A DNA stretch of 64,000 nt from Selenomonas sp. oral taxon 920 (GTDB taxonomy: Bacteria; Bacillota; Negativicutes; Selenomonadales; Selenomonadaceae). This document shows, in pieces, positions 32,943 through 42,062 of the stretch (position 1 is its first letter; the number at the start of each line of letters is the position of its first letter). The stretch covers positions 905,501 to 969,500 of the forward strand of contig NZ_CP017042.1 in assembly GCF_001717585.1 (NCBI RefSeq). The letters run 5' to 3'. Both the position numbers and the translations under genes were made by a program. The notes beneath the pieces were generated by a model. That model ran no database searches. It was not told where the DNA came from and worked only from the letters and a program-made list of their open reading frames with translations.

Positions 32943-33979
32943 ATATCTTTGGCTGGACGAAGGAGCAGCTTGCCGAGGCGCTCAAAGAGTATAATATTCC
33001 CCGCTTCCGCGCAGACCAGATCATCCGATGGATGTATCAGCGCGGTGCGGTCTCTTTTCATGCAATGGACAACCTGTCAAAACCGCTGCGTGCCCAGCTT
33101 GCAGAATACTTTTCCATCGAGCGTCCGAAGGTCGTCTCGCGTCTGCACTCATCTGACGGTGCGACGATCAAGCTGCTCTGCGAGTTCACTGACGGGCAGA
33201 CAGCAGAGACTGTGTTGATGCGCCATTCGTACGGCAACAGTGTCTGTGTCTCGACACAAGCGGGCTGCCGCATGGGCTGTGCGTTCTGCGCCTCCACGCT
33301 GCACGGGCTGCAGCGCAATTTGACGGCGGGGGAGATCGCGGCGCAGGTAATTGGCATTGCTGACTTCCTGCGGCAGGAGGGAGCACGGGTCGATACGATT
33401 GTCGTCATGGGCTCGGGCGAGCCTCTTGAAAACTACAACAACGTGATCGCGGCGCTGCGCCTTCTGCACGAGGAGTATACAATCGGGTTGAGCTATCGCA
33501 GTGTGACGCTCTCGACCTCCGGCATTGTGCCCGGCATTGAGCGGTTGACGGAGGAGGGCATCCCCATCTCGCTCTCGATTTCCCTGCACGCGCCGACGGA
33601 TGCACTGCGCTCTGAGATCATGCCCGTCAACCGTATGTATCCCCTTGCGGATGTACTGCGTGCAGCGCGTATGTATGCGGAGCGAACGAAGCGTCGTGTT
33701 ACCTACGAGTATATTCTGATTCGTGACCTGAATGACGGTGTGCGCGAGGCGGAGCAGCTCGCAAAGCTTCTGCGCGGTCAGCTTGCGAGCGTGAACCTCA
33801 TTCCGATCAATCCCGTCGCGGAGCGCAGCCTCTTTCGTCCCGATAAGACTGCCATTCGACGCTTTCAACAAATTCTCGAGGAGCGGCACATTACGGCGAC
33901 CTTGCGGCGCGAGATGGGAACGGATATCCAGGCGGCGTGCGGACAACTTCGCAACCGTCTCATGGAAGCGGGACTGTAA
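32939..33979 (+). CDS. rlmN: dual-specificity 23S rRNA/tRNA A2 methyltransferase
   Basis: RlmN is a radical SAM enzyme that adds a methyl to C2 of A2503 in 23S rRNA and A37 in some tRNAs. The 346-residue protein has CRMGCAFC near residues 110-117 (the CxxxCxxC cluster site), MGSGEPLENYNNV near 157, and the C-terminal resolving cysteine in DIQAACGQLR. The first 90 residues form the RNA-recognition domain. It is the last gene in the def-fmt-DUF116-rsmB-rlmN operon. Confidence 0.95.
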   Translation: MNIFGWTKEQLAEALKEYNIPRFRADQIIRWMYQRGAVSFHAMDNLSKPLRAQLAEYFSIERPKVVSRLHSSDGATIKLLCEFTDGQTAETVLMRHSYGNSVCVSTQAGCRMGCAFCASTLHGLQRNLTAGEIAAQVIGIADFLRQEGARVDTIVVMGSGEPLENYNNVIAALRLLHEEYTIGLSYRSVTLSTSGIVPGIERLTEEGIPISLSISLHAPTDALRSEIMPVNRMYPLADVLRAARMYAERTKRRVTYEYILIRDLNDGVREAEQLAKLLRGQLASVNLIPINPVAERSLFRPDKTAIRRFQQILEERHITATLRREMGTDIQAACGQLRNRLMEAGL

Positions 33980-33994
33980 ATTTTCATGCTTTTA

Positions 33995-34003
33995 TGGTAT
34001 GAT
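33995..34003 (+). promoter_or_regulatory. possible promoter of the FHA-kinase block
   Basis: TGG plus TATGAT (33998-34003) looks like an extended -10; TGTAAA lies 17 bases upstream as a poor -35. The first FHA gene starts 48 bases later. Confidence 0.45.
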
Positions 34004-34050
34004 ATAGGAATTGTTAAGTCTATTTCGTTACCAAAGGAGAGTATTACACG

Positions 34051-34797
34051 ATGATCGAACGCGTGGAATCTTTTCTGGGAGATCATATCGAGGGTTTTTT
34101 CAATCGCAAATTCAGCAGTCACTTGGAGCCCGTTGAGCTCATTAAGGGGCTTGAGAAGGAGGCGCGGCGGCAGGGGGAGAGCGGAAATCTCGCGAACTCC
34201 TATGTCATTGCGCTTGGCACGGAGGACTATCAGCGGCTCTGCTCGCATCGCGTGGCGGACGAGCTGGGCGTGGCACTCAAGAAATATATCATCCGTGCGG
34301 ATCTGACAATGGAAGGGAAACTCGGCATTTGTTTCGCACTGGATGAGAGCCTGCGTGCAGGTTCCTATCATCTCACAGCGCGCGTGCAGCAGGAAAGCGC
34401 GTCCATGCAGGATCCGCGCGTAACCTGTGATACAATGGCGCAGACCATTGTGCTTGAGCGGTCTTCGTTCGCAGATGCGCGCTGCCTGAATCTCCCGCCC
34501 GTGCATGAGATCGCAGCACTCACCGTGCTCAGCGGCGCGGATGAGGGCATTATCATGCATCTCGGTGAACGAAAGATCTATATGGGGCGCATGCCGCGCA
34601 ACGAGTTCATTCTGACGGATACGAATATCTCACGTGTTCATGCGTGGATCGCGTATGAGCAGCACCGCCATGTGCTCTATGATGCTGAGAGCCGCAACGG
34701 CAGCTTTGTGAACGCTGCGCGTGTGGGGGCGCGGCGGTTGTGTGACGGCGATGAGATTCAGCTCGGGACGACGGTGCTGCGCTATGGGGTGCTCTGA
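34051..34797 (+). CDS. FhaA-like protein (DUF3662 plus FHA domain)
   Basis: A 248-residue cytoplasmic phosphothreonine-binding protein. Residues 1-115 form the DUF3662/FhaA N-terminal domain (starts MIERVESFLGDHIEGFF and includes LEPVELIKGLEKEA). Residues about 165-248 are an FHA domain with GRMPRNEFILTD, NISRVHAWI and ESRNGSFVN, the phosphopeptide-binding set. In actinobacteria FhaA is a kinase substrate linked to peptidoglycan control. It opens the block FHA-FHA-PP2C-RodA-PBP-PASTA kinase, which is why that role is likely here. Confidence 0.9.
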   Translation: MIERVESFLGDHIEGFFNRKFSSHLEPVELIKGLEKEARRQGESGNLANSYVIALGTEDYQRLCSHRVADELGVALKKYIIRADLTMEGKLGICFALDESLRAGSYHLTARVQQESASMQDPRVTCDTMAQTIVLERSSFADARCLNLPPVHEIAALTVLSGADEGIIMHLGERKIYMGRMPRNEFILTDTNISRVHAWIAYEQHRHVLYDAESRNGSFVNAARVGARRLCDGDEIQLGTTVLRYGVL

Positions 34798-35240
34798 TGC
34801 CGGCGCTTGCGCTCAAGGCGCTGCGCGTGCTGCTCGAATATGGCGCGCTTCTCTGGCTTGCCTACGTCGTCGTTCGGCTCGGGCGCACGATGTTTTCCAC
34901 GCTGCACACGGATTTCAAGGAGGCAGCTCGTCTGCCGCAGCCACTTGCCGGTGCGGCTTCTCTCGTCGTGATTGCGGGGGAGGGGCTGATCGGACAGCGC
35001 TTTCCCGTGGGGCATGAGCTTACGATTGGCCGCAGTACGGACAACGATATTGTGCTCGCGGATAACTTTGTATCTCATCATCATGTCTGCATCTATCAGA
35101 GAGAAGATGCATATATCGTGGAAGATCTGGGCAGCCGAAATCACACCTATCTGAACGATGGGGTTTTGACGGGGCGGGCGTATCTGCGCACAGGTGATGT
35201 CCTGCGGATCGGTGCCGCCATTCTGCGTTTTGAGAGGTAA
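34797..35240 (+). CDS. FhaB-like membrane-anchored FHA protein
   Basis: A 147-residue protein with an N-terminal hydrophobic segment (about 12-30) and a C-terminal FHA domain containing IGRSTDNDIVLADNFVSHHH near residue 78-97 and GSRNHTYLND near 118. It corresponds to FhaB/FipA-type proteins found beside rodA and the PASTA kinase in actinobacteria and some Firmicutes. Its A is shared with the end of the previous gene. It probably recruits phosphorylated proteins to the membrane near RodA and PBP. Confidence 0.88.
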   Translation: MPALALKALRVLLEYGALLWLAYVVVRLGRTMFSTLHTDFKEAARLPQPLAGAASLVVIAGEGLIGQRFPVGHELTIGRSTDNDIVLADNFVSHHHVCIYQREDAYIVEDLGSRNHTYLNDGVLTGRAYLRTGDVLRIGAAILRFER

Positions 35241-35244
35241 ATAC

Positions 35245-35958
35245 ATGATAGAGGTTTCGAGTGCATCGGATATCGGGCGCGTGCGAACATCGAACGAGGA
35301 CAGCTACGGCGTATTCTCTCCCGCCGTCTATGTTGTTGCCGATGGGCTCGGCGGGCATGCGGCGGGCGAGGTGGCAAGCCGCATGGTGGTCGCTGCCGTG
35401 CACGATATGGCGAACGAAGGGCAGGAGATCGATACGGCGGCGCTGAAGACTGCCGTCCTGCGTGCCAATCAGCAGGTGTTGGATGCTGCCGCCGGGAACT
35501 CTTCGTATGAGGGAATGGGTTCGACGGCAACCATACTTCACGTAGATGAGCATGCGGGGATGGCGTATTATGCGCACGTCGGTGACAGTCGTCTTTATCT
35601 GCTGCGGCATGGCATCTTCCGTCAGGTTTCACGCGATCACTCCTATGTGGAGGAACTCGTTGCGCGCGGGCAGCTCAGCGAGGTGGAGGCACAGCACCAT
35701 CCACGCAAGAATTTGCTCCTGCGTGCCGTCGGCATCGAGGAACATCTCCATGTGGATGGTGACTCTTTTCCGCTTGCGGCGGGCGATCGTCTTCTCCTCG
35801 CAACGGATGGACTGACGAATATGGTGGATGACGATGAGCTTTCCTCCTTGCTCGGAGGCAATTTTGCGGATGTTGCGGAGCGCATGGTGGAGCGGGCGCT
35901 CGCAGGGGGCGGCAGTGACAATATCACGGCGATCGCCCTCGCGTACGAAATACCATGA
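35245..35958 (+). CDS. PP2C-family serine/threonine protein phosphatase
   Basis: A 237-residue PPM/PP2C phosphatase of PrpC/PstP type, partner of the PASTA kinase. Metal-binding and catalytic motifs are RTSNEDSYGVF near 14-24, VVADGLGGHAAGE near 31-43, YYAHVGDSRLYLLR near 110, LLLATDGLTN near 183 and GSDNITAIAL near 223. ATG 35245 is used rather than the upstream in-frame start at 35194, because it gives the standard N-terminus. Its stop overlaps rodA by 4 bases. Confidence 0.93.
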   Translation: MIEVSSASDIGRVRTSNEDSYGVFSPAVYVVADGLGGHAAGEVASRMVVAAVHDMANEGQEIDTAALKTAVLRANQQVLDAAAGNSSYEGMGSTATILHVDEHAGMAYYAHVGDSRLYLLRHGIFRQVSRDHSYVEELVARGQLSEVEAQHHPRKNLLLRAVGIEEHLHVDGDSFPLAAGDRLLLATDGLTNMVDDDELSSLLGGNFADVAERMVERALAGGGSDNITAIALAYEIP

Positions 35959-37226
35959 CCGGCGGATTGAAGTTTGCGCCCATTGGGATTCTCCTCTGTG
36001 CACTCAGTGTCCTGCTTTTGAAACAGGGGGCAGGCACACCGGGCTGGGTGTTGGACTGGCGTGTACAGCTTGCGTATCTGCCGTGGCTCGCCCTCCTTAT
36101 TTGTACAGGGGCGGCAAGCTATGTGCTTGCGGCGCGGCGCAAGCTGGACTGCGTTCCGCTCGCACTTGCCTATGTTTTGCTCGGTATCGGCCTCGCGGAG
36201 ATCGCGCGGCTGAAACCCGAACTCTTCGCGGTGCAGCTGCGCTGGGCGTGTGTCGGCATTGTGTTCTGGGCGCTTGTTGTACTCTTCTGGGCGCGTCTGC
36301 GGCGTATGCTTTCCTATCCGTACGTACTCGGGCTTCTGACAACGGTCATTTTGCTGCTTCCCCTGATCTTCGGTGTGAGTATTGGCGGGAATAAGAACTG
36401 GATTGCGCTTGGATCGTTTTCCATGCAGCCCTCGGAGTTTGGCAAAATTCTGCTCATCTTCTTCCTTGCGGCATATCTTGCCGACCATCTCGCCGTACTG
36501 ACACTCCCCGCGCGCCGTTTTCTCTTCCTCCGTCTGCCGCCTGTGCGCTTCATTGCGCCGCTCATCGCACTCTGGGGACTCGCTGTGCTCATGTTCGTCA
36601 TCGCGCATGATCTCGGCTCTGCTCTGCTCTTTTTCGGAATGGCGGTACTCATGACCTATATGGGGACGGGGCGCAAATCCTATGTATTTCTCGCAGGGCT
36701 TTTCATCCTTGTCGCAGCGGGGCTCAGCTACGCGCTGTTTGGACATGTTCGCGTACGTTTTGATATCTGGCTGCACCCGTGGGCAGACCCGAACGGAATG
36801 TCCTATCAGGTTGTGCAGTCGCTCTTTGCCATTGGCTCAGGCGGGGTCTGGGGGACGGGCTTTACCGAGGGGCATCCGCTCCTCATTCCCGAGGTGCACA
36901 CGGACTTCATCTTTTCCGCGATTGCCGAGGAGTTCGGGTTGATCGGTGCTGTTCTCCTACTTATGGTTTACGCGCTGATCTTTTGGCGGGGCAGCCGTAT
37001 TGCGATGGGACTGCCCCGTGTAGAGGAGGCATTGCTCGCAGCGGGCTGTGCAGCGAGCCTTCTTCTGCAGGCATTCATCATCACGGCGGGCGTGACAAAA
37101 CTTCTGCCGCTCACGGGCATAACGCTGCCGTTTGTCAGCTACGGCGGCAGTTCGATGGCGGCGAGTTTCGTTCTTGTCGGTATCTTGACAGCACTGTCGG
37201 GGGAGGCTAAGGCAGCGGATGGCTGA
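35955..37226 (+). CDS. rodA: SEDS peptidoglycan glycosyltransferase (RodA/FtsW type)
   Basis: RodA-type SEDS proteins polymerise lipid II into glycan strands together with a class B PBP. The 423-residue protein has about 12 membrane helices; characteristic pieces are GNKNWIALGSFSMQPSEFGKI in two parts (GGNKNWIALG and QPSEFGK) near 145-165, VMAHDLGSALLFFG-like IAHDLGSALLF near 216, and PLTGITLPFVSYGGSS near 385. It overlaps the PBP gene by 8 bases. FtsW or SpoVE is an alternative name, but this neighbourhood favours RodA. Confidence 0.92.
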   Translation: MTGGLKFAPIGILLCALSVLLLKQGAGTPGWVLDWRVQLAYLPWLALLICTGAASYVLAARRKLDCVPLALAYVLLGIGLAEIARLKPELFAVQLRWACVGIVFWALVVLFWARLRRMLSYPYVLGLLTTVILLLPLIFGVSIGGNKNWIALGSFSMQPSEFGKILLIFFLAAYLADHLAVLTLPARRFLFLRLPPVRFIAPLIALWGLAVLMFVIAHDLGSALLFFGMAVLMTYMGTGRKSYVFLAGLFILVAAGLSYALFGHVRVRFDIWLHPWADPNGMSYQVVQSLFAIGSGGVWGTGFTEGHPLLIPEVHTDFIFSAIAEEFGLIGAVLLLMVYALIFWRGSRIAMGLPRVEEALLAAGCAASLLLQAFIITAGVTKLLPLTGITLPFVSYGGSSMAASFVLVGILTALSGEAKAADG

Positions 37227-38628
37227 TCGAAAAATCCGAAAGCATATCGTGGTCGCGGCGGCTTTTCTTCTTGCACTCATCGGTGTTCAAATTCTCTATC
37301 TAGCAAAGCTGAGTGTGTGGGATGGCGATGCACTTGCGGCACACCCGCTCAACACGCGCAGTGCGCTCATGGAACAGGACATTCGGCGCGGGCGCATCAT
37401 CGATCATAATGGGCGTGTACTTGCGGAGAGCGACACGACAGGACGACGCTCCTATCCTTATGGACGCATCCTTGCGCCTGTGACGGGCTATCAGACGGAG
37501 CGCTACGGTGCGACCGGAGTGGAGCAGGTGACGGGACAGGAACTCAGTGGTGTCACCACTGATGTGGCGCATATGGGCCCTCTGCGCACACTCCTGCGTG
37601 CGGATGCAGGCTATGATGTAAGGCTGACCGTGGATGCGGAGCTGTCGGAGGCAGCGTGGAATGCGCTGGGCTCACGGCGCGGTGCTGTCGTCGTACTGGA
37701 CGCAGCAACGGGTGCAGTTCTTGCGATGGTGAGTGCCCCCTCGTTTGATCCCGCCTCTGCAGAGCAGCAGTGGAATGAGCTCTCGTCGCGCGCGGACAGC
37801 CCCCTCGTGAATCGTGCGGCACAGGGGCTCTACCCGCCGGGTTCGACGTTCAAGACGCTGATCGCGGATGCCGCACTCGAGGCAGGGGTGACGAATGTTG
37901 ATGAAGTATTCACCTGTACAGGGGAGCTTGCCATCGGCAAGGACTACGTGCTGCATGAAAGTCACGGCGAGGTGCACGGGAAACTGCATCTCGCAGATGC
38001 CCTGCGCGAATCCTGCAACGTTACCTTTGCGACGCTGGCTCTCCGACTCGGTGCGAGCGGACTCTCGTCTGCGTGCGAGCGCTTCGGCATTGGGACAGAA
38101 CTCACCTCCCCTGAGCTGCCGATGACACGGGCACATGTTCCCGCGCTGAAAGACCTCAGCGACGGTGAAATCGCCCAGCTCGGAATTGGACAGGGAGCTC
38201 TGCTCGTGACACCGCTGCAGATGGCACTCGTTGCGGATGCATTCGCCAATGGCGGACGTATCATGCAGCCGTATCTCGTCGAGCAGGTTCTGACAACGCA
38301 GGGGATGCCCCTCTATGAGGCAAGCCCCGCCGTCTGGCGGACGGCGACTACGGCAGAACGTGCGGCAGTCATTGACGGCTATATGGCGGATGTTGTTGCG
38401 GCGGGTACGGGCACGGCGGCAGATGTCTCTGGCGTGCGTGTCACGGGCAAGACCGGTACGGCAGAGAATGCGAGCGGAACCGATCATGCATGGTTCATCG
38501 GTTCGGCGGAGCGCGGCGGACGAAAGATCGTCATGGCAGTTCTCGTGGAGGAGGGCGGCTTTGGCGGAAGATCGGCAGCCGGAATCGCGCGTACGGTGAT
38601 ACAGAAACATTTTGAAGGGCTGCGATGA
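37219..38628 (+). CDS. class B penicillin-binding protein (PbpA-type transpeptidase)
   Basis: A 469-residue transpeptidase that crosslinks peptidoglycan beside the SEDS protein. There is one N-terminal membrane anchor (about 9-30), a short linker domain, and a transpeptidase domain with all three active-site motifs: STFK near 215 (nucleophile Ser), SCN near 264 and KTGTAE near 412. Its short N-terminal domain and position match PbpA of actinobacteria. The stop overlaps a possible upstream kinase start. Confidence 0.93.
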   Translation: MADRKIRKHIVVAAAFLLALIGVQILYLAKLSVWDGDALAAHPLNTRSALMEQDIRRGRIIDHNGRVLAESDTTGRRSYPYGRILAPVTGYQTERYGATGVEQVTGQELSGVTTDVAHMGPLRTLLRADAGYDVRLTVDAELSEAAWNALGSRRGAVVVLDAATGAVLAMVSAPSFDPASAEQQWNELSSRADSPLVNRAAQGLYPPGSTFKTLIADAALEAGVTNVDEVFTCTGELAIGKDYVLHESHGEVHGKLHLADALRESCNVTFATLALRLGASGLSSACERFGIGTELTSPELPMTRAHVPALKDLSDGEIAQLGIGQGALLVTPLQMALVADAFANGGRIMQPYLVEQVLTTQGMPLYEASPAVWRTATTAERAAVIDGYMADVVAAGTGTAADVSGVRVTGKTGTAENASGTDHAWFIGSAERGGRKIVMAVLVEEGGFGGRSAAGIARTVIQKHFEGLR

Positions 38629-38696
38629 AGTCATTGCGGGATACCCTTTCTGAGATAGAGGCTTCGGCAGTGGCAGAGGCGTTAGGAGGAACGATC

Positions 38697-40448
38697 ATGG
38701 TTGAGCGTGTCTTGGATGGACGTTACGCACTGGAGGCACTGGTCGGCAGCGGCGGCATGGCGGATGTCTATCGGGCAAAGGATCAGCTCTTGGAGCGCAC
38801 CGTCGCTGTCAAGATTCTTCATCAACAGTATGAGAACGACACGGAGTTCATCGCGCGGTTTCAGCGCGAGGCAAAGGCGGCCGCGCGCATTACGCATCCA
38901 AACATCGTCAATGTCTATGATGTCGGCGTCGCCGAGGGGCGTCATTACATTGTCATGGAGTACGTTCCGGGACGTACTCTGAAGGAGCGCATCAAGGAGG
39001 AAGGCCCCGTGCCCGCACCGCAGGCACTGCAGATGGCTCGCCAGATTGCAGGGGCACTTGCACAGGCACACGCGAACAACCTTGTGCACTGCGACATCAA
39101 GCCGCACAACATCCTCGTCATGCCTGACGGCAACGTGAAGGTCGCGGACTTTGGCATTGCACGTGCCGTCACGGAGTCCACGATGACCTACAATGACAAC
39201 ATCATGGGCTCGGTTCACTACTTCTCGCCCGAGCAGGCACGCGGGACGATCATTACGCCAAAGTCGGATGTCTACTCGCTTGGTGTCGTGCTCTACGAAA
39301 TGTTGACGGGGCGGATTCCGTTCGACGGCAATACGGCGGTCAGCATTGCGCGCAAGCATCTCGAAGAGGAACCGCAGCCCGTGCGTGCTCTCGTGCCAAG
39401 CATACCACCCGTTGTGGAGGCTCTCGTGACACGCATGATGGCAAAGGAGCCGGCGCTGCGTCCAGACAGCCAATTACTCGCTCAGGACATTGCGCGCACG
39501 GAACAGATGATGCGCGGCGATACGGCTGTGGTGCCGTCGTTTGACCCCGACGCTACGCGTGTACTCACACCCGTGGAAGCACAGGAGATCGGTGCGATCG
39601 CCGAGGCGGAAGAGGGAGCAGCGAATGAGGAGGAAAAATCCTTTTTCCGTACCAAGGTATTTAAGCTGGGTTTTGTTCTCATCCTCCTCATGGGGTTCTT
39701 TACGGGATTCTTTCTCAGTTTCGGCAAGTTCTGGAGTTCCGTTGAGATCACCGTGCCTGACGTGACAGGAAAGCAGCTGACACTCGCACGTCAGATTCTG
39801 GAAGATCAGAATTTGCGTGTCACGGTCGCGGAAACCTATGATGCCTCCGTACCTGTGGGCGTAGTGGTATCACAGACGCCTGAAGCAGGGACAAAGGTCA
39901 AGGAGGAGCGTGCGATCACGATCTACGTCAGCAAGGGCGGTGAAGAGCTTGAGATGCCAAATTTGCGCGGACTGAAACAGTCGGACGCAATCGACAGGCT
40001 TCAGAAGATGGGGCTGCGCCTTGGTTCCGCGTATGAGACCTTCTCCGATGAGGACAGCGGCACGGTCATCTCGCAGGATCCGCGCAGCGGCACGCGCATC
40101 AGCAAAGGGCAGACGGTGGACATCACTGTCAGCAAGGGGCAAAAGATCAAAAAGGTCGCTGTTCCGAATGTGAAGGGCGTACCATCCGACCGTGCACGCA
40201 CAATGCTCGAGGGCAGCGACCTGAAGGTTGGCGGTATATCCGAGGAGGCAAGCACACAGGCCGCCGGAACCGTTGTCAGTCAGTCGCCCGCAGCGGGGGC
40301 GGAGGTGGACTCCGGCAGTGCCGTCAGCCTTGTCGTATCGAGCGGAAGCAAGGCTTCTGCCAACAAGGAGGAGACGAAGGGCGGCGATGCGAAGAAGCCT
40401 GAAAAGGATCCTGCCGGACGCCGTATCCAGACCGAGAAGACAGAGTAG
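38697..40448 (+). CDS. PASTA-domain Ser/Thr protein kinase (PrkC/PknB/Stk1)
   Basis: A 583-residue transmembrane kinase. The cytoplasmic kinase domain (about 1-270) has GSGGMADVY, the lysine in VAVKIL, the catalytic loop VHCDIKPHNIL, and DFG near 150. One membrane helix lies near 322-342. Outside there are three PASTA repeats (about 345-410, 412-480, 482-545) that bind muropeptides or lipid II, and a charged tail. The catalytic loop has HCD instead of HRD, so activation may not depend on activation-loop phosphorylation. ATG 38697 follows AGGAGGAACG; ATG 38625 would add 24 residues. Confidence 0.94.
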   Translation: MVERVLDGRYALEALVGSGGMADVYRAKDQLLERTVAVKILHQQYENDTEFIARFQREAKAAARITHPNIVNVYDVGVAEGRHYIVMEYVPGRTLKERIKEEGPVPAPQALQMARQIAGALAQAHANNLVHCDIKPHNILVMPDGNVKVADFGIARAVTESTMTYNDNIMGSVHYFSPEQARGTIITPKSDVYSLGVVLYEMLTGRIPFDGNTAVSIARKHLEEEPQPVRALVPSIPPVVEALVTRMMAKEPALRPDSQLLAQDIARTEQMMRGDTAVVPSFDPDATRVLTPVEAQEIGAIAEAEEGAANEEEKSFFRTKVFKLGFVLILLMGFFTGFFLSFGKFWSSVEITVPDVTGKQLTLARQILEDQNLRVTVAETYDASVPVGVVVSQTPEAGTKVKEERAITIYVSKGGEELEMPNLRGLKQSDAIDRLQKMGLRLGSAYETFSDEDSGTVISQDPRSGTRISKGQTVDITVSKGQKIKKVAVPNVKGVPSDRARTMLEGSDLKVGGISEEASTQAAGTVVSQSPAAGAEVDSGSAVSLVVSSGSKASANKEETKGGDAKKPEKDPAGRRIQTEKTE

Positions 40449-40455
40449 GGAGTGT

Positions 40456-41331
40456 ATGGTGGCAGAGCGCGGACGTATCCTGAAGGTCTATAACAATGTG
40501 CTCCACGTTGCGGCAGAGGATGTCATCATCCTCTGCAAGCTGCGCGGCAAACTCAAAAAGGGGCGCAGTGATATGGGGCTCGTCCCAGGGGATCTCGTTG
40601 TATTTGAACGCATATCGCCAGAGGAGGGGGTGATCGAGCAGATCGAAGAACGTACGAACCTCCTGCAGCGTCCGCGTGTGGCGAATCTGACACAGATCGT
40701 CATCACGGTCGCGGCGGCATCGCCCGATCCGCATCCGCTTGTCGTGAGCCGCTTCCTTGTGCTTGCGGAGCTCTCCGGAGTTCGGAAGATTGTTCTCTGC
40801 GTGAACAAGATGGATCTCTGCTCGGGAATACCGGAGGAATTTCTTTCGGAATATGAGGCAGCGGGCTATCCTGTTCTGCGTGTTTCGGCAGAGCAGGGCA
40901 CGGGACTGGATGAACTGCGGCAGTACCTCGCGGGGGAGATCACGGTGCTTGCGGGGCCGTCGGGTGCAGGGAAGTCCTCGCTGCTCAATGCCCTCGATCC
41001 CGCGCTTGCGCTTGCCACGGGAGCAGTCAGCGAGAAGATCGGGCGCGGGCGTCATACAACGCGGCGCGCGGAACTGCTCCCCTTTGCAGGAGGATATGTG
41101 GTCGACACGCCGGGATTTACTCAGCAGGAGTTGACGGAGGTTGCACCTGAGGCACTGGCGCATTGTTTTCCGGAATTTTCCGCACATACGGGCTGCCGCT
41201 TCACGCCGTGCAGCCACAGTCATGAGCCGGACTGTGCCGTCAAGGCGGCAGCGGCGGCAGGAGCACTTTCGCGTGCACGGCACGATGCCTATCTCGCATT
41301 GCTCACCGAACTACAATTGAAAAGAAAATAG
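40456..41331 (+). CDS. rsgA: ribosome small-subunit maturation GTPase
   Basis: RsgA is a circularly permuted GTPase that helps late 30S assembly. The 291-residue protein has an OB-fold N-terminus, then the permuted order G4 VNKMDLC near 115, G1 AGPSGAGKSSL near 170, G3 DTPGF near 215, and a C-terminal zinc motif with CRF, CSHSHEPDC near 252-263. Its frame is open far upstream inside the kinase, but ATG 40456 has AGGGAG before it. It lies between the kinase and rpe, the usual order in Firmicutes. Confidence 0.95.
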   Translation: MVAERGRILKVYNNVLHVAAEDVIILCKLRGKLKKGRSDMGLVPGDLVVFERISPEEGVIEQIEERTNLLQRPRVANLTQIVITVAAASPDPHPLVVSRFLVLAELSGVRKIVLCVNKMDLCSGIPEEFLSEYEAAGYPVLRVSAEQGTGLDELRQYLAGEITVLAGPSGAGKSSLLNALDPALALATGAVSEKIGRGRHTTRRAELLPFAGGYVVDTPGFTQQELTEVAPEALAHCFPEFSAHTGCRFTPCSHSHEPDCAVKAAAAAGALSRARHDAYLALLTELQLKRK

Positions 41332-41340
41332 GAGAACCCA

Positions 41341-42051
41341 ATGGCACACGAACATGAACACGGATATGAAGAGGAAATGCAGGAGGAGCACGTCCACATC
41401 GAGCGTCCCACGATCATTGCCCCGTCCATCCTTTCGGCAGATTTCGCCAATCTCGGCGCGGATGTGCGCCGTGCGGAGGAGGCGGGCGCGGAGTACGTCC
41501 ACATTGACGTGATGGATGGGACGTTCGTGCCAAACATCACGCTCGGCCCCTGCGTAGTCGAGAGTCTGCGCAAGGTCTCCAAGGCGGTCTTTGATGTACA
41601 CCTTATGGTCGAACATCCAGAGACCCATATTGAGTCGTTTGCAAAGGCGGGTGCGGATATCATCACGTTCCACGTCGAGGCGACGCACCACGCCCATCGC
41701 GTTATCCAGCAGATCAAGGCAGCGGGCTGTAAGGCGGGGATTGCGCTCAATCCAGGTACCTCCATCTACAGTCTGGAAGAACTGATCGACGATGTTGATA
41801 TGGTTCTCCTCATGACGGTCAACCCCGGATTTGGCGGTCAGAAGTTCATCGAGAACACGCTTGGAAAGATTCATGCACTGTATCACACAGTGATAGACAA
41901 TGAACTGGATGTTGACATTGAGGTCGACGGCGGCATCAATGCAGAGACGGCGGAGTCCGTGCGTTCGGCAGGGGCAAATATACTCGTTGCAGGTTCTTAC
42001 ATCTACGGCGCGAAGGATATTGCGGCCGCTGTTGCTTCGCTGCGCGGATAA
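41341..42051 (+). CDS. rpe: ribulose-phosphate 3-epimerase with His/Glu-rich N-terminus
   Basis: Rpe interconverts ribulose 5-phosphate and xylulose 5-phosphate. The 236-residue TIM-barrel has PSILSADFANLG near 29, VHIDVMDGTFVPN near 52, DVHLMVEHPE near 85, TVNPGFGGQ near 160 and VDGGINAET near 197, with the metal His and Asp residues in place. Ahead of the normal start is a 25-residue extension with six His and nine Glu (HEHEHGYEEEMQEEHVHIE). AGGAGAACCC precedes the ATG, so the extension is likely real. It may bind metal; no role is known. Confidence 0.94.
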   Translation: MAHEHEHGYEEEMQEEHVHIERPTIIAPSILSADFANLGADVRRAEEAGAEYVHIDVMDGTFVPNITLGPCVVESLRKVSKAVFDVHLMVEHPETHIESFAKAGADIITFHVEATHHAHRVIQQIKAAGCKAGIALNPGTSIYSLEELIDDVDMVLLMTVNPGFGGQKFIENTLGKIHALYHTVIDNELDVDIEVDGGINAETAESVRSAGANILVAGSYIYGAKDIAAAVASLRG

Positions 42052-42062
42052 GAGGGGACGAA

